From: Steromphala cineraria
Lineage: Eukaryota > Mollusca > Gastropoda > Trochida > Trochidae
Length of the DNA stretch: 64,000 nucleotides
Assembly (NCBI GenBank): GCA_916613615.1
Contig: OU744729.1
Coordinates: forward strand, 65,396,790 to 65,460,789
Reading direction: 5' to 3'
This document shows, piece after piece, positions 23,753 to 34,649 of this stretch; the first letter of the stretch is position 1; the number at the start of each line of letters is the position of its first letter. Under the pieces are notes generated by a model that saw nothing but the letters and a program-made list of their open reading frames with translations, was not told the origin of the DNA and searched no databases. A program made the position numbers and the translations under genes.

Positions 23753-24803
23753 AAAATATAGCCGCAAAGCGGCGACAACAGGATTCAGCGCATCAACAGC
23801 GTGCTCAGTACAAAGATAAACATGTCAGGAGTCATTCCTGAAAGTTTCATGACTTTCTGCCAATGGATAAAGTTCCTAGACCGTTTTTAGAAAGTCATCA
23901 ATCAAATAAATCTCCAACTGAATGGGCCTTTTACAGTGATTCACGAACAGCTGTTCAGACGTATTTACAGAGTGTTCAGCACAAAAATAAACATGCCAGG
24001 GGTCCGTCCTGAAAGTATCATGACCGTTTGTTAATGCATAAAGTTCCTAGAATTTCATTGCGCTTCGTTTGGTATAAGTTTTATATCTCTTAATGAATTT
24101 TTGCAGTTTGACCCCTTGTTAGGGAAATGCTTCTAGCGACCGGAAATGACTGTTCGCAAGCGATTTTATTCTTTTATTTGAAAGACCTTGGTAGTGTCTA
24201 ACTCTCATGCAAAAATTATAAACTTCTATGCTCTGGGTTTTGAGTTATCTGCCCTTGAAGTTTGCGATTTTTAGATTTTGGTCATCTTTGAAAGGTCACA
24301 GCCAAAAAAGTATTAACGTTAGGACTTTTTCGAATGCAAATTCAGAACTACAATGCTTCAGCTACATTGAGTGTAAATTTCAGCTCTCTGGTGCAAGTAT
24401 CTTCAGAGGAGAAGATTCTCAAAGGTGCATGGGGTCCGTAAATTCTGAAAAGTTGAAAAATCCAATATGGCGACCAAACCACGTGACCTACGATTTCGTC
24501 CTGATTGCCTTTTTTGCGTAGAATTTTATTGCGCATCTTTTAAAAAAAATTCAAGTCTGCATTATGAAAAAAAAGCCCATGTTAATTTTTCGATTTTGTA
24601 ATTGAACTGTACCTTTAATGCGACCTCGTTGAAAAAACGAAACGTCATGATCTAAGTCTTAGTAAGGGCTATTAACATGCAAAGTTTCGCTGTAATAGCT
24701 TCAGCCGTCTTTGCTGTAGAGATGGGACAAAATCGGTGGAATAAAATAATAAAACACGCCAATAACAATAAGGATTCAGCCTGAAAGGCTGAATCCTTAA
24801 CAA
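23753..24803 (+). repeat. Dispersed ~1.05 kb repeat, copy B
   Basis: Inverted partner of 118-1327. It starts TATAGCCGCAAAGCGGCGAC, a small hairpin, and ends with GGATTCAGCCTGAAAGGCTGAATCC. Its internal tandem block differs from that of copy A: two ~190-bp units at 23800-24060 with ATAAAGTTCCTAGA. No protein similarity seen in its 97-codon ORF. Confidence 0.65.
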
Positions 24804-24886
24804 GTAATGCAGAAACTGGCAATTTTACAAGAGGCAATGAAATAGTGTAATCAATTGGCCATGAAAAAATCATTCTAACTTCAACT

Positions 24887-24960
24887 GGCTCCGTAGCCTA
24901 ATGGTATGCACGTTTGGTTACAAATCGAAAGGCCGGTGGTTCGATCCCCGACTTTCGAGT
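24887..24960 (+). tRNA. tRNA-like sequence (pol III A and B boxes), probably SINE or pseudo-tRNA
   Basis: The A box TAGCCTAATGG and a perfect B box GGTTCGATCCC are correctly spaced. The acceptor stem (GGCTCCG against TTTCGAGT) and the T stem do not pair well, and no clean anticodon arm forms. I read it as a tRNA-derived SINE head or decayed tRNA, not a working tRNA. Confidence 0.5.
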
Positions 24961-25070
24961 GATATATTTGGAAAACTCTTGTGTTGGAAATTATATGAAT
25001 TTTATAATGGGAAATGTTTGAGATTTGAAAAGAAATTAGTTTAAAATCTAATGTTGAGGTCTTTAAATAA

Positions 25071-25190
25071 CAGATAGGCCTCATACGAGGTCTGTAAATC
25101 CTAGATAGACCTCATATGAAGTCTCTAAATCACAGATAGACCTCAAACGAGGTCCGTAAGTTACAGATAGACCTGACTTGATGTAGCCAA
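25071..25190. repeat. 31-bp tandem repeat, four units
   Basis: CAGATAGRCCTCATACGAGG-like units start at 25071, 25102, 25133 and 25164. Each contains a short dyad CCTCNNNNGAGG. Confidence 0.85.
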
Positions 25191-25199
25191 GGTCCTACC

Positions 25200-26356
25200 T
25201 CCAGGTTACGGAAAGGTGCTAAACAAAGGGATGACGTCACCAGAGGTTTATAATTGATGTTATAGTTTAAAATTTGATTGCCCTTGAACAAGATAGCGAC
25301 TCTAGGGCAAGATCCCTCAGATGTTCCATTCAATCTTTTGATTTTATCATCTGCCTTGTTGTTACTCAACATATCATCCAGTACACAGCTCAGCTTTCTC
25401 TCATGTTGCAATCTGCGACAATATATCTGATCCGTGCTTCAAGCGAGGCTTCTGTTGTCATCAACAGTTTGCGACAGATCCGTGAAGACGAGTCTGCCTC
25501 ACGAGATGAGATAAATATGGTATGTGTCAAGAAAAGACAAATTTTCTATTTATTTTATGATTAAATCGTTCTTTTGCTGTCGAAATAGAAGCTCATTTAC
25601 GTTGAGTCGGCTCCGATGAGAGCCCGTCGCCTGGGCAATAACATGATGTCATAAGCGTGTCATTGCATCAGAGCATTGTTCGATGACGTCATATCATTGT
25701 TGTTATCAGTTCCATTGATATTGTCACTAGTGACAGATAACTAACTTTATTGCCATTGATAAATCTCAGTATGTCACCGCCAATCATATAATAAATGAAT
25801 AATTTTGTTGTGGTTCGTATATATTTTTGGTCGTGTGGGTCTGAAGCTTTAGTTTCTACTCATTCCGAAATACCCTGCAATGTGTGTTTTTAAGATTTAA
25901 ACTAATATATGATTTTTTTTTGGTGTTATATATATATATATTTGACCTAAGCGTCTGAGGCTTCTGTTGCAACTTTTGAAGTCGGGTATATTGGTGAGCT
26001 GTTCGATTACTAATGCTCTTTGAAGTGAGCTTTCAAAGGGTTAAACATCTCATTACAACAACTTTTTTTCGAAGACGAAGAATGCATGCAGCATGTAATT
26101 GTGAGAGATAGGCAAATGTAGCTTAAAAAAACTTCTACATCAGACTAAGAAATTCATGAATAGATTTAAAATATTGCAATTGGTGGCGATCTTATATTCT
26201 ATTCATAGGATCCCTGTATATCCCTAAGAAACCGTGTTATGATGCCTGTAAATGGGCAGAACTTCAACTGTTCAAAGCCTTACGGCTCTACAGTGTACAG
26301 GTTTAGTAAACATTTCTTTTGACGTGTGGTCATTTATGCGAATTTGTGATTTTCAG
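25200..26356. other. Intron 5 distal part, no feature called
   Basis: Contains a 96-codon ORF (25274-25564) with a donor-like ATG|GTATGT and a short (TA)n run at 25928, but neither fits the VWDE-like gene. Nothing else seen. Confidence 0.35.
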
Positions 26357-26628
26357 ATTGAGCGTGGACCCTTACAGGACTTGGGCTTCCTACAAGCTTT
26401 CTTATGGTCTTGCCAAGACCTGTTCCTCAACAACAGAGACATGTACATTCCGGATTCGACCACAGGGCTTCTGAAACCGACACCTGTTCTCTCGACGTAC
26501 CTGTGTCCAGATTTTTGTTCCCTTCATGGGCAGTGCGTTGAAGGAAAGTGTCAATGTGACAGACATTACACTGGAAAAGATTGCTCCATGACCATTTGGG
26601 CCCAACCTGAAATATTAGATATCATAGA
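26357..26628 (+). CDS. VWDE: VWDE-like protein, exon 6 (end of Cys-rich region and EGF domain)
   Basis: Acceptor GTGATTTTCAG, donor GA|GTAAGT; phase 0 in, phase 2 out. The peptide starts IERGPLQDLGFLQAFLWSCQ and continues to the EGF module CPDFCSLHGQCVEGKCQCDR with HYTGKDC: six cysteines in the C-x3-C-x5-C-x4-C-x1-C-x8-C pattern of a VWDE EGF. It then ends QPEILDII. The strongest single exon for naming the gene. The 67-codon - strand ORF here is a shadow. Confidence 0.85.
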
Positions 26629-27083
26629 GTAAGTTGATATAACCTTGTTTTCTTGCACCCATGTATGGGAAAATTCACGACTGGCTTTTATCCCATCTAG
26701 CGAGCATGTTATCAATCTTTGGGGAATGTCCAATAGATAATGCACATTCTTGTTTGGTATGTCTCCTGTATTTCGTATTATTTCTCTTGGAAGACGACAT
26801 TCCTTCTTACTTTCTGAAGAAATGATTGAGTGTAATGGACTTCCAGGTAGTTTTTTTCAAACTGAATATATTCTGATAAAACAAGACATAATAAATGTTT
26901 TCGAATTTCGAGTGGAAGTCTTAAAACTGATGTTTAGGAACTGAAATTTATTAATTGTGTGCAATGATAGAATGAATGAATTTAACATGATTATTATTGC
27001 AAGTATGATGACGTACCTGGATGGAGGATACACCTAGAGCAGCACATTCGTAACATTATGAGTGCCCTCGACCAGTTCTCTGC

Positions 27084-27823
27084 TTTAAAGGGGCAGTAGC
27101 ACGTTTTTAGGGGGAATATAAGGTGATGTCAGGAAAATGAAAATAAATGGTTCCAAATGAAAGACAATGTATTTAAACTAAAAGGAGCAATAACAATTCA
27201 AATATATAACGTAAGGTTCAGCCATGCGATTCCTTTTTGTTACAAAAATTAATTAAAGGTGTTCACAAAAAAATGGCCGCCAATGGATTTTATGTGAATC
27301 CTCATACTTTGTCCTCTGACTATGGGTGATTGGCTTGTGTAATGTGATTGTTGACACTGTCAATATATAGAGTATATTATATGAGTGTCCATGACATACT
27401 ATGTTTACGACACGAGTGCCTAAATATTAGTATTTCCCGAGCGAGAGCGAGGGATATACTGATATTAAGGCACGAGTGTCGTAAACATAGTATGTCATGG
27501 GCACGAATATGATATTCTGTTTATTTCCGTAGTTCCAAAATTAAAGAAAATACACAAAACCTACTTTTTAGAATAGGCGGACTAGCTGCCGCCGGCCCGT
27601 ATAGATTGTGACGTCATATGTGAACCGTGACGTCAAAACACTGTTTTTAATGTGACGTCACAATGAAAAAGTGATATTTTGCCCTAGGGCAACATATGAA
27701 AAATATGAACCTCGATATCACTGCCCTCGTAGGTAATAAAATACAATCAGGCATTTACTTACAATTATAAGTGCAAGTTTTAAAATATAAAATTATCAAA
27801 AAACGTGCTACTGCCCCTTTAAA
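27084..27823. mobile_element. 740-bp non-autonomous DNA transposon with 25-bp perfect TIRs
   Basis: Both ends read TTTAAAGGGGCAGTAGCACG (plus TTTTT) in inverted orientation with no mismatch over 25 bp. The outer TTTAAA contains TTAA, the target used by piggyBac-like elements. No transposase. A fold-back (27384-27505) is nested inside. Confidence 0.85.
27384..27505. repeat. Fold-back with GAGCGAGAGCGAGG loop
   Basis: Arms GTGTCCATGACATACTATGT... and ...CATAGTATGTCATGGGCAC pair over ~48 bp. The loop CGAGCGAGAGCGAGG resembles the loops at 2660, 37195 and 38555. Confidence 0.85.
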
Positions 27824-28299
27824 CGCAACAAGATCATATTTGATAATATAATATTTATCTTATTATATGTATGACTTCACGAAACCTAACATAAAATACT
27901 ATCACATTATTTCCCGCCCTATTGAAAAAAGATCTTTCTGGACGTCCTTCCGTCCGTCCGTCAATCCTGAAATCGTTTCTGGAGCTGAACACCTAGCTCA
28001 ACAAGAATTATTGTGCAAATTGAGCAACTATTATTTGGTGTACATGTTACATTTGAGTGATGGGTGGGATCCTATAATTTAAAGCAGTGCTTTTAAATGC
28101 ATTGAAAGTATGATTGTAAAACACTTATCTTGTGTAGATTACAAATATTAAAAATGATTTGTTTTGTTAATTAAAAGTAACAACGATAGAAACGAGAGAT
28201 TCTTAAGAAAAACTGACAATGGTGAGGGATATAGACGACTCTATTTTCTTGTTTTGACCTAGATTCTGTGATACCAATGACAACCCCTTTCTGTTTTAG

Positions 28300-28405
28300 C
28301 GGCAGTGTTTGTGGTGACAGTGTTGATGACTGTTCTGTGCCCCTCCTCATCACAAGGAACATCATGGAAGGAGACACACTCATGGCTACAGTCAAACCGA
28401 TAAGT
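28300..28405 (+). CDS. VWDE: VWDE-like protein, exon 7
   Basis: Acceptor CCTTTCTGTTTTAG, 106 nt, phase 2 in. With exon 6 it reads ...ILDIID/GSVCGDSVDDCSVP, LLITRNIMEGDTLMATVKPI, the 'C...C..V.V.G..(F/I)....L.C' block that follows the EGF in VWDE. The donor is AGT|GTGAGA (phase 0, fits exon 8); ATAA|GTGTGA two bases earlier is the alternative. Confidence 0.65.
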
Positions 28406-28458
28406 GTGAGAACAGCAGAATCCCATATTCATCACTATGCTTGGTTACTCAAGAACCT

Positions 28459-30478
28459 TTAACCCTCACGCAGTGTCGTGGGGCCTTTGAGGCCCGGTTA
28501 CATGTTTGACATTACCCAGAATCAACACATTTGAACTAAGCGACTTCTTACTTCATGTATTCCTCCAATAGTATGTTTTCTAAGGCTACGTCTGACGTCA
28601 TAACTGTAGACAAGAGACTGCTTTTTTTTGTTGAAGTTTTAAGAAAATACATACGTTTGCTGTAAGCTCGGGCCTCAAAGGCCCAGGGTAAATAAAACCC
28701 TTGTTTCGGTACAAAATATACAGAATCGCAATAAAATAATAAAACCCCTTGAGATTACTTCCTGATGTAGATAAACCAACATTCGAAAAAAATTACATAG
28801 CAAAAATAATATACTCTCCAAAAACTGAAACGCATATGTAATTTTTCAGAGAATCTTTTTCTTCGCCTTAAAAAACAAAAAAGGTACATGATTTCAATGA
28901 TATCAAAGCGAAAATTGTCAAATGTAAAAGAGTAAGCCAAAACAAGAACAGAAGTTTTAGGTTTATTTCCGTATTCTGTTAATCACAAGATGGCGTTGAA
29001 GTCAGTCTTATGAATTCCTGGCACTTGCAAAAATTCTTGCTTGACTTGCCCTTGTAAATGAATGGACACATGCAGTTCTACCCCACTCTTTCTGCAATGC
29101 AATGACCAGTTGTTGGTGTGTCTCGGGCGTATTGTGATGTTGACGTACACGTTTAATTAATTCATACAATTGATGTTTTATTTGGTTTTAAATATAGTTT
29201 TTGACTATAACATTAGGCATTAACAACTTCTTTACTCTTTAAAAGGCAGTGTAATGTGCCATCTGACGTTCTGCAAGTAAATTCATGTTATCACGATTGA
29301 AGCACTATATTTGTCGGTCAATAATCTGATGCAAGTGACGTTCATGGACGTTATTGAAATTGCGATTTGCCCCTCAACTTCTTCAATACGATAAATTAAC
29401 TACATCTTTGTATGCTTAAAGGGAATCAACAACCTAGCTTGTGAAACTAAATTGACCATCGTTAACGAGAGCGTCCATACGGGTAAGGGGGTCACGTGAC
29501 ACAAACTTGGAACTGGCTGTCAGCTGTAAGCAGTTGGTAACCAAACGATTTCGTCCCTACCGAGCATTTACGACTCTTTCGGGCCCCTGCTAATAAAACA
29601 ATTTGGGTTGCAGACCCCCTTTAATAGTGTATCCTACCCAATAACACTGTCCCAACCTCTTGACTTCTGGCATAAACTATTGGCAACATGTTCCTTTTTC
29701 TTACTGTAAACTATCCAAAGTAACATTATTTTCTGTGTTATTGACGAATATGTGAGTTTTTGGTAAACAAAACTCTCCTGAACTTTTAAACAGAGGCGAT
29801 AACTGGCCTTCATGGTCAAATATCCCATTCATGCAAACGCTTTCCTAAAGTTTCAATTTGGTGGAGGTGATGTTGTGAATAATCTGTATTCCTGTGGCAA
29901 GAGAATGAAGGATTTTTTTAACCCGGATGTATAGAGATTTTGGGTTTCGTTGGCAACTCTTAATTTAATGCACATGTGCATCTTACGCTCTTTTGGTCGG
30001 AATTGGCCTGTAGGAACGAACCAATAATGCACATTATGGCGATAATGAATATTATAATGTCAGACTACTGTGAATCATGAAACTTCGGTTTCAATTTCAC
30101 TTTCGACAACCTTTTAATTTCTGACACTATGTCGATGCATAATGATAACCTTTGTTCCATATAAAAGTGAATAACGAAATTTGAAACAATAGGTATCACA
30201 TGATCTAGCGTTTACTCTTACATGTGAATTCTGCTTTCTTTACACTTACTCTAAATAAAGTTTTACCAAAAAAGCCTGCAAATTAGTCTTAAATGAACAT
30301 ATCACTGATCAGTTAGTAAGGATTGGAACACATAGGTGACATATTATACATAACATCATTAATAATATTGACCCTTTTTCCCTCGCAGCGTTCCTGAATT
30401 GCATGTGCATGTGCCTGGGCCTCTGAGGCCCACATAGCCGCAAAGGTGGTGTCATTAACCATACTGCGTGAGGGTTAA
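28459..30478. mobile_element. ~2 kb piggyBac-like non-autonomous element
   Basis: TTAA followed by CCCTCACGCAGT at the left, and ACTGCGTGAGGG followed by TTAA at the right: a perfect 12-bp TIR inside duplicated TTAA targets. Terminal CCC...GGG plus TTAA is the piggyBac hallmark. Subterminal palindromes GGGCCTTTGAGGCCC (28481), GGGCCTCAAAGGCCC (28670) and GGGCCTCTGAGGCCC (30418) are repeated at both sides. The interior (28700-30350) is AT-rich with no transposase ORF. It sits 54 bp after exon 7. Confidence 0.8.
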
Positions 30479-30510
30479 TAAGGAACGTCTGTACAGAAAT
30501 TAGCCATCCT

Positions 30511-30611
30511 TCCAGTTTGAGTAAACCTAGCCTCAATAATAATACCTACACTCCAGATATGATATTGGGAGTGTCGCGAGTATTATTGAGGCTAGGTTTA
30601 CTTAAACTGGA
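30511..30611. mobile_element. 100-bp MITE, same family as 3537-3804
   Basis: TIRs TCCAGTTTGAGTAAACCTAG / CTAGGTTTACTTAAACTGGA extend into CCTCAATAATA, giving an almost complete hairpin with a 25-nt centre. Probably an internal-deletion derivative. Confidence 0.85.
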
Positions 30612-31309
30612 ACCCTTGTCGATTGTTAGTCACAAAAAAACAAATGGCAGGGATTGACATGGGTTGATGGAAAAGAACGTGTTTTTGTATCTCGTTTAGG
30701 TTTATGCTCAGAGACTTAAATTTTGAAACTAAAAAGGAAATCTTGTAAGATATTGGCTGTATGTGAGCTTAGCGCTGGAATTACATACCGCATTTCTCAA
30801 TACAAGACCAAAGCCTGGTGTAACATGTCTTTAAAGAGGCTCACAGATCAAGTAGACGTTATTGGTTTTATTCAATCTGTTTGTAATTTCATTACGAAAA
30901 CATATTTTCCTGATGAAAAGTCCCAGGGTTGGAAATGTAAAGGGGATCGGAATATTAGGCCCTGGGTTACCGAGGATGATCCTCATCTGTAAATTTTACT
31001 ATGTAACGAATCTAGGGTGTAGCAAAATGTGCAGAATATTATTATTCAGACATTAAATAAATCAATATCAATTTCTATTTCACCAATCTATTAATCAAAA
31101 GAAATTTCTGATTGTCCACTGTAATGTAACCTGAACAATCTCAGTGTAGAAATTGGTTTGTGTTTAAGCTTCAGCTACATGTACATCATATAAAAGATGA
31201 ATGCGTAAGGCTTCATTGTGAAATCTCAAGAATAAAGTTTAGCGACAAAAAACGTCAACCCTTTTCCCTATCAAAGCGTATATGTCCATTGGAATAAGGT
31301 CTACATCTA

Positions 31310-31558
31310 CATAAACTAAAATCCAAAAGAAACGTCCCCTTTTGTTTCTTTACACACATCAAAAATCACGAAAGATAATTAAAAAATTACACCATTCTTA
31401 TAAATGCCAAGGCACTATCTGAAGAAACACATCGCTTAAACGCACAAAATGCAGTGGTTAAGGTACAAAAATATCGTTTTGTTATATTGTTTTTGTTCTT
31501 TCGAGAATCGAGAATCAAATATAGAGGGGACGTTTCTTTTGGATTTTAGTTTACATCT
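31310..31558. repeat. Inverted repeat / MITE, ~250 bp
   Basis: The left arm has AAACTAAAATCCAAAAGAAA followed by CGTCCCCT; the right arm is its complement AGGGGACGTTTCTTTTGGAT followed by TTTAGTTT. The arms are ~32 bp and the interior is AT-rich. Confidence 0.8.
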
Positions 31559-31713
31559 CGTATCAAGGCACTGAAAATAGGCGGTCTGTTTGTCGTGAAC
31601 TGCGGTCTGTGTTGGTGGAGGAAGGCTGCCTGATGGTTGAGGGTGGTATAAATGAACAGATGATACTGGCTAACAACAACTTTGGACCAGACTTCATCAA
31701 GACAGGCGGATAG
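31552..31713 (+). other. Unassigned coding-like segment (54 codons, no ATG)
   Basis: An open frame reads YISYQGTENRRSVCRELRSV, LVEEGCLMVEGGINEQMI, then LANNNFGPDFIKTGG and a stop. Composition is protein-like, but I do not recognise it. Its upstream edge is in the arm of an inverted repeat, and it is not needed for phase in the VWDE-like gene. It could be an exon of an unknown gene, a retained gene fragment or chance. Confidence 0.25.
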
Positions 31714-32066
31714 TCGAGCAAAGGCTGGTCAATCGGCTGGTGACTGAAGCACTTGGTTGCTCTGTTCTTTCCATCTCTCCAATTTCATATGTCTTCTTTT
31801 CTTTGCTTTATTTTATATCAACCCCTCTTCTTATGCCTCTCTTATTGATGATAATCTGTCATTACCTAAATACCCTCTTTTGACTTCCTTTGTCACTGTC
31901 AAGACGATCTAAGTAATTGATAAAGTTATCCAGAAGATTAGGAATTGGTAGCTGTTGTTTAATACAGCATTAAACCGCTGTCATCATTTTGACAAACCGT
32001 TAAATATATTGAGACACTCCTCAACAACATCAAGGCATGCATCCATGATGAATAATTCTTCTCCAG

Positions 32067-32228
32067 GCAGTGACAGCTGACGGGCGTTTCACTGTCTTGA
32101 GGGAAGGAAAATTCATACACACACATTCTAACGTGTCCTTGTCACCGGAATCTAAAGGAGGCAATGCAGGCAACAACGACCCAAACATTGGACTCTGTAT
32201 CTCCAGGCCTCTGCTCTGCTACCTTTGA
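32067..32228 (+). other. Unassigned coding-like segment after a CTTCTCCAG acceptor
   Basis: An open frame reads AVTADGRFTVLREGKFIHTH, SNVSLSPESKGGNAGNND, then PNIGLCISRPLLCYL and a stop. A good pyrimidine tract and AG precede it. It looks coding by composition, but no family is recognised; it may belong with 31552-31713. Confidence 0.3.
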
Positions 32229-32229
32229 C

Positions 32230-33851
32230 AGAAATTCGACATGGAAACCACGAAAGAGCAGATGAGCCTATTTCTCCTCGCTGGGAAAATCCTGAAGATG
32301 ACAGCCACCCTGAAAGGAGTTACTTACAAGTGCAAGTGTGCTTACTGTTCTGGTGTATTCATGGTTTACACACGGACTTATCAAAGTGACGACAGAAGTC
32401 TAGAATCCTCTATTCAAATACATTCAAAATACCTCACTCACAACACCAAAACACGTTTTGAGGTGATTGAGGCGCAAGACCTTCATATTCCTCCATTGTA
32501 TTTTCAGCAAACGTTTTCAATACTACCGTATCAACTGAGACAGACATCAAATTGAAGGCTCATCAACCTTCTCAAATCCACACCATCATGACACTCTCTT
32601 TGTAGCAAATCTCTAAATGATTATATTTATTCAACATCATGTAGAGCACGCCCGAAGCAAACAGAACAAGGGGCTCTTGCAGACTCACGCTCATACTGGC
32701 GCCCATGACTGGTGCTGCACAGTGGCTGCCGGGTGCTAAGGCACAACCCAAATTTCCAATAATGTATGTATGTACTGAAGATAATAAAGTGATATTATTA
32801 TATAATAAGTATTATTATACAAGTGGTTGGCAACACAGTTGACGGAAGCACAATAACACTGCCGAGACTGACAGAGGAAGAGCAAGAGAGGACAAAAACA
32901 TAGGTTAAAATCGAATGTAGTTCAGGCTAACACTTCTATTGGGATCAAAGAGCGTTGCAATGATGCGACCACACAATAAAGAGGGAGGGCATACCACAAC
33001 AACAAAAATGGTGAACGTCTAAAATTTGTTTGCAAAAGCCAAATAAATCTATTCGAAAGTAATGCGATGAATTATTTTCTTATTCATCATATTTCCGTTC
33101 TAAATGAATATACATGTAGCAAACTTTCAACATGAATAAAAAAATACCAAATTTACACTTATTATTACTTTACAACTGCATCTTTGAAGACATAAATGAA
33201 CACAAACGAAAAAAGCTTATATTTCAATGTTATTTTAGAATATGGGATGAGGTCCATTCCTTTACCCAAGTCGACATGTTGACAAAAGGCTTGATGTGTT
33301 GGAAACTGAAGCTGATGGAAAGAGTAATCAAAGCTTTTTCTCCCTAAGCCTTACCAATTTGTAACTGCAACGGCAGCGAAAACAGCATAAATACAAAAAC
33401 AATACACTATATATCTAATGCAAAGTACTTTAAATATTCATGCTTTAGAATCAGAGTTTTTCGTTCAATTCGTGAAATGTGCTTCACTATCGAACTTCAA
33501 CACAAAATGACTGACAAGGGACTACTTTAACTGCCATAATATTAATGTCTTCCTTAGCCTTCTTGTTCATCCGACATACATCCATTAGAACATTTGTCGG
33601 ACCATCTTGGCAGACAATTATCGATGAGGCAACGTTCATCCATACACGATAGTGCCGCAATTCTTGTGTTCTTTTAATGAGTTTGACACCCATGTGCAGT
33701 TGTTCCGCTTTCACTTGAAAGTAAGAATTTCGACCCCGCCATTGTTCATCTAACCCCAACAATTTGTCTGTTGTCATTACGTGCTTAAATGTTTATCTAT
33801 GATAAATACATCAATCATTTATAATGCTTTATCTTGTGTTTGTTATTTCAG
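32230..33851. other. Intronic DNA without recognised features
   Basis: Includes an ORF at 32241-32555 without recognisable domain and a GC-richer patch at 32640-32760 ('CTGGCGCCCATGACTGGTGC') that may be an old retroposon. No clear ends. Confidence 0.35.
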
Positions 33852-33963
33852 TTCACAGGTTTGAATGGAGTAACGCAAAGTAATACAACCCACTCAACCC
33901 CAGCTGTCAGTGAAAACAAATACAGTGTGTCGGTCAATCTCACAGCATATCTTACCACCAAAG
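33852..33963 (+). CDS. VWDE: VWDE-like protein, exon 8 (TIG-like region)
   Basis: Acceptor TGTTATTTCAG, donor AAAG|GTAGGC, phase 0 in, phase 1 out. The peptide is FTGLNGVTQSNTTHSTPAVS, ENKYSVSVNLTAYLTTK. Two N-x-T/S sequons suit an extracellular protein. Called from splice sites, phase and context. Confidence 0.6.
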
Positions 33964-34164
33964 GTAGGCTATGCTCTTTTTATATTACCTAATTTTTTTC
34001 CTAGCGACTGTACTTCCGTTAATAACAAATGCTTTGCCTGTATGAATAACGTGTTATATTGCTGAAATATTGCTGACAACACATTACACCCTACTCATTT
34101 ACTCATTATCTGGATTTTTCTTAGAGGTGTTTTTTTTCTTTCCATAGTGATAAACAGCTTGTCA

Positions 34165-34435
34165 ATAGCATTGTTAGTTATTATTATGTGAGCGTATTCT
34201 TCCGGCAATTCGATTGGTCGAGAACCGGTGACGTGACAGTCGACAGAAAGTGATATTGACTTGACACCCCATGACCCCGAATCCGACAAAAAAAATTGAC
34301 TTGAGTTACTAAAATTAGAGCTGATGACGTCAACCCGTTGTTTCATGACGCCATGCTATTCGTCCTCGGGGAATATTGTTTTTCCACGTGTCTATACAAA
34401 CAGGCCTCATCACTAGTCTATGACTGTATATTAAT
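34165..34435 (-). repeat. Copy of the 2995-3297 repeat, reverse orientation
   Basis: GCGTATTCTTCCGGCAATTC, 'GAGAACCGGTGACGTGACAG' and GACTTGACACCCCATGACCC are the complements of text at 3112-3215. Confidence 0.75.
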
Positions 34436-34516
34436 AGCTTAAGAGTCAAACCCCGGCGCTTATTAGAGGAAATGGTACTTCCTTGATTAATTATAGCAAG
34501 GCGCCTTTGATTTCAG

Positions 34517-34644
34517 ACGTGTCGGTGAGGGGATTCCAGATAATGCTGCTGTCATCAGGGAAAATTTCGAACAGCGTCAACTACGTCATCGCTGACACCA
34601 CGTGTCTCACCTGTTCATCTGAAAACCTCTCCTGTACCATCAAG
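34517..34644 (+). CDS. VWDE: VWDE-like protein, exon 9 (TIG-like region, Cys motif)
   Basis: Acceptor CCTTTGATTTCAG, donor AAG|GTGAGC; phase 1 in, phase 0 out. The peptide is VSVRGFQIMLLSSGKISNSV, then NYVIADTTCLTCSSENLSC. The 'vSNDG...Y.S.C..C....C' motif of VWDE proteins is matched by YVIADTTCLTC...LSC. Confidence 0.75.
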
Positions 34645-34649
34645 GTGAG

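Noticed and set aside
24887..24960. Functional tRNA gene
   Set aside because: A and B boxes are good but the acceptor and T stems do not pair and no anticodon arm forms.
25274..25519. Candidate VWDE-like exon with donor ATG|GTATGT
   Set aside because: Exons 5 and 6 already join in phase with a fitting Cys pattern; this frame lacks the expected cysteines and no acceptor fits.
26217..26282. Candidate exon after TATTCTATTCATAG
   Set aside because: Neither frame fits both neighbours in phase and sequence; weak donor.
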